This document shows positions 5,931 to 6,980 of a DNA stretch of 6,980 bases, one piece after another. The stretch is from JBBQKF01 sp038326615 (GTDB lineage Bacteria; Bacillota; Clostridia; Saccharofermentanales; UBA5734): positions 1-6,980 of the forward strand of contig JBBQKF010000127.1 in the NCBI GenBank assembly GCA_038326615.1, given 5' to 3'. The first letter of the stretch is position 1; each line of letters starts with the position of its first letter. A model generated the notes under the pieces. It was not told where the DNA came from, searched no databases, and saw only the letters and a list, made by a program, of their open reading frames with translations. Position numbers and translations under genes: made by a program.

Positions 5931-6466
5931 GATATTGTATGTTTGTATTGTTAGCATACTTCGGCGCGTGTACCAATCCGGTTAAGGAAAGTCGTGAAGC
6001 CAAAATTGTTGAAGAACTAACGGGCAAAGAAATGGTGTTTACCAATTTTTTGTTGGCTGATCATCCATTTGTCGGTCAATCATCCGGGAATATTTTTCAA
6101 CAAAAAATATCAAAGATTGTTACGATTATTAATTTTGATTGTGGCTCATGCAGGGAGTCGATTAAAAAATGGAAAGAATATCTGAATGGGAAGAATATTA
6201 CTTTTATAATAATCGTCAAAGGTAGCAATGAGGATTTTTTTAACGAGATTCGATCAAAGGAATCATCAAGTTTTCTTTATATTTATTACGATAGAGACAA
6301 TGTCTTTGAGTCGACCAACAAAATACCCCAAGACACAAGATTTCAGACTTTTTTGATTAATAGCGAGAATAAAATTCGTATTATTGGTAACCCTTTGTTT
6401 AATAAAGCGATTGCAAAATTATACGATGAAGAAACTATAAGTGTTAATGCTCCTGCTATTCAATAA
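5927..6466 (+). CDS. Thioredoxin-fold lipoprotein
   Basis: A 179-residue product. MRYCMFVLLAYFGAC is a short lipoprotein signal with the lipid-bearing Cys at 15 (lipobox FGAC, slightly unusual with Phe at -3). The thioredoxin-like core shows VTIINFDCGSC (Cys72 and Cys75, CxxC at the end of a strand and start of a helix), then KNITFIIIVKG and, near the end, TRFQTFLINSENKIRIIG, which fits the last strands. The usual cis-Pro before the TFLI strand is not obvious; the nearest Pro is several residues upstream. Reductant or substrate specificity may therefore differ from classical TlpA. The start overlaps the stop of the propeller gene by 4 bases, and the RND gene starts 10 bp downstream, so the three look like one operon. 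It corresponds in position and fold to the gene at 2698-3285 of the first cassette, but uses a lipid anchor instead of a membrane helix. Confidence 0.78.
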   Translation: MRYCMFVLLAYFGACTNPVKESREAKIVEELTGKEMVFTNFLLADHPFVGQSSGNIFQQKISKIVTIINFDCGSCRESIKKWKEYLNGKNITFIIIVKGSNEDFFNEIRSKESSSFLYIYYDRDNVFESTNKIPQDTRFQTFLINSENKIRIIGNPLFNKAIAKLYDEETISVNAPAIQ

Positions 6467-6476
6467 TGAATATTCT

Positions 6477-6980
6477 ATGGCTATTCCCAAATCTCACCCC
6501 ACCTCCTTTTCTATCCTGATCGTCTTCCTCCTGTTGATGATTGTTGGCGCCAGCCTGTTACCCTTCCTGAATGTGCAGCTGACTCCATCGCGCTCGTTGC
6601 CAGGTTTGTCTGTAAGTTACAGTTGGCCTGACGCATCTGCACGCGTAATCGAACAGGAAGTTAGCTCGAAACTCGAAGGTTTGTTTAGCGGTGTTAAGGG
6701 CATCAGGGAGGTTTCTTCTCAGTCCTCGAAAGGGTACGGACGCATCAGCCTGTCGTTCAAAAAAAAGGTTAATTTGGATGCTGTACGATTTGAAGTAGCT
6801 TCCATTATCCGAAGAGTTTACGGCGATTTACCGGAACAGGTTTCGTTCCCAGAGCTTTCGATGAGCACCAGTGGAGACAATAGTGGCCCCATATTGACCT
6901 ATATGCTGAACGCCAAGACCAGTCCTTTTTTTATTCAGAAATATGCCGAGAGCTATCTGGTAACCAAATTATCAACAATA
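6477..6980 (+). CDS. RND efflux transporter permease (AcrB/MexF-type), 5' part
   Basis: The ATG at 6477 opens a frame that continues to the last base (168 codons; family length is about 1000 residues). Residues 9-31 (TSFSILIVFLLLMIVGASLLPFL) are the first transmembrane helix. Next come VQLTPSRSLPGLSVSYSW and PDASARVIEQEVSSKLEG, the start of the first porter subdomain, with the conserved pattern of small residues and VExxVxxxLE. Then VKGIREVSSQSSKGYGRISLSF follows, the usual GvxxixSxSxxGxxxIxLxF. An earlier ATG at 6466 overlaps the upstream stop but is in another frame and stops quickly. The protein would be the inner-membrane proton-driven pump of a tripartite exporter; the adaptor and outer-membrane channel are not in the window. 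Base composition is visibly higher in G+C than in the preceding genes. Confidence 0.9.
   Translation, partial: MAIPKSHPTSFSILIVFLLLMIVGASLLPFLNVQLTPSRSLPGLSVSYSWPDASARVIEQEVSSKLEGLFSGVKGIREVSSQSSKGYGRISLSFKKKVNLDAVRFEVASIIRRVYGDLPEQVSFPELSMSTSGDNSGPILTYMLNAKTSPFFIQKYAESYLVTKLSTI

Noticed and set aside
6466..6519. ATG at 6466 overlapping the upstream TAA as the start of the next gene
   Set aside because: It is out of frame with the RND permease and stops after 17 codons.
1..6980. CRISPR array, tRNA or rRNA genes
   Set aside because: No regularly spaced repeats and no tRNA or rRNA signatures were seen on either strand.

Overview
The window looks like an accessory locus from a member of the Bacteroidota, probably Bacteroidales or a close relative. 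The grounds are low G+C, no Shine-Dalgarno-like sites before the starts, lipoproteins of the 6-bladed beta-propeller type with the GxGPxE motif, an NVEALA-like secreted peptide precursor, a TnpC-only IS66-type element, and an RND permease N-terminus of the form common in that phylum. I cannot name a genus. Every supported gene is on the + strand.

Layout. (1) 1-327: 3' end of a type I signal peptidase gene. (2) 328-825: no intact gene, but a decayed small helix-turn-helix gene (337-552) and an 11-12 bp inverted repeat around 648-713. (3) 826-3285, very AT-rich: a Cys-rich secreted peptide gene (826-1083), an intrinsic-terminator-like hairpin, a beta-propeller lipoprotein (1160-2197), a likely decayed end of another propeller gene (about 2231-2611), and a membrane-anchored thioredoxin-fold protein (2698-3285). 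(4) 3282-4637: a dead IS66-family element. I could bound it by a 15-bp terminal inverted repeat (14/15 match). Its transposase has a deletion and nonsense codons. (5) 4638-4751: the 3' half of a second peptide gene, cut off at the IS edge and without a start codon, followed by another strong hairpin (4811-4841). (6) 4863-6466: a second beta-propeller lipoprotein whose stop overlaps the start (ATGA) of a thioredoxin-fold lipoprotein. (7) 6477-6980: the first 168 residues of an RND efflux permease, running off the window and visibly richer in G+C.

Read together, this is two tandem copies of the same cassette: secreted Cys-rich peptide, hairpin, beta-propeller lipoprotein, CxxC thioredoxin-fold protein. 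An accessory signal peptidase lies upstream and an RND exporter downstream. A transposon sits between the cassettes and has removed the front of the second peptide gene. A reasonable inference is an envelope system that makes, cleaves, disulfide-processes and possibly exports a small Cys-rich peptide, with the propellers as surface or periplasmic partners. The sequence gives no direct proof of this joint function, and the NVEALA-type peptides have no function I can state with certainty.
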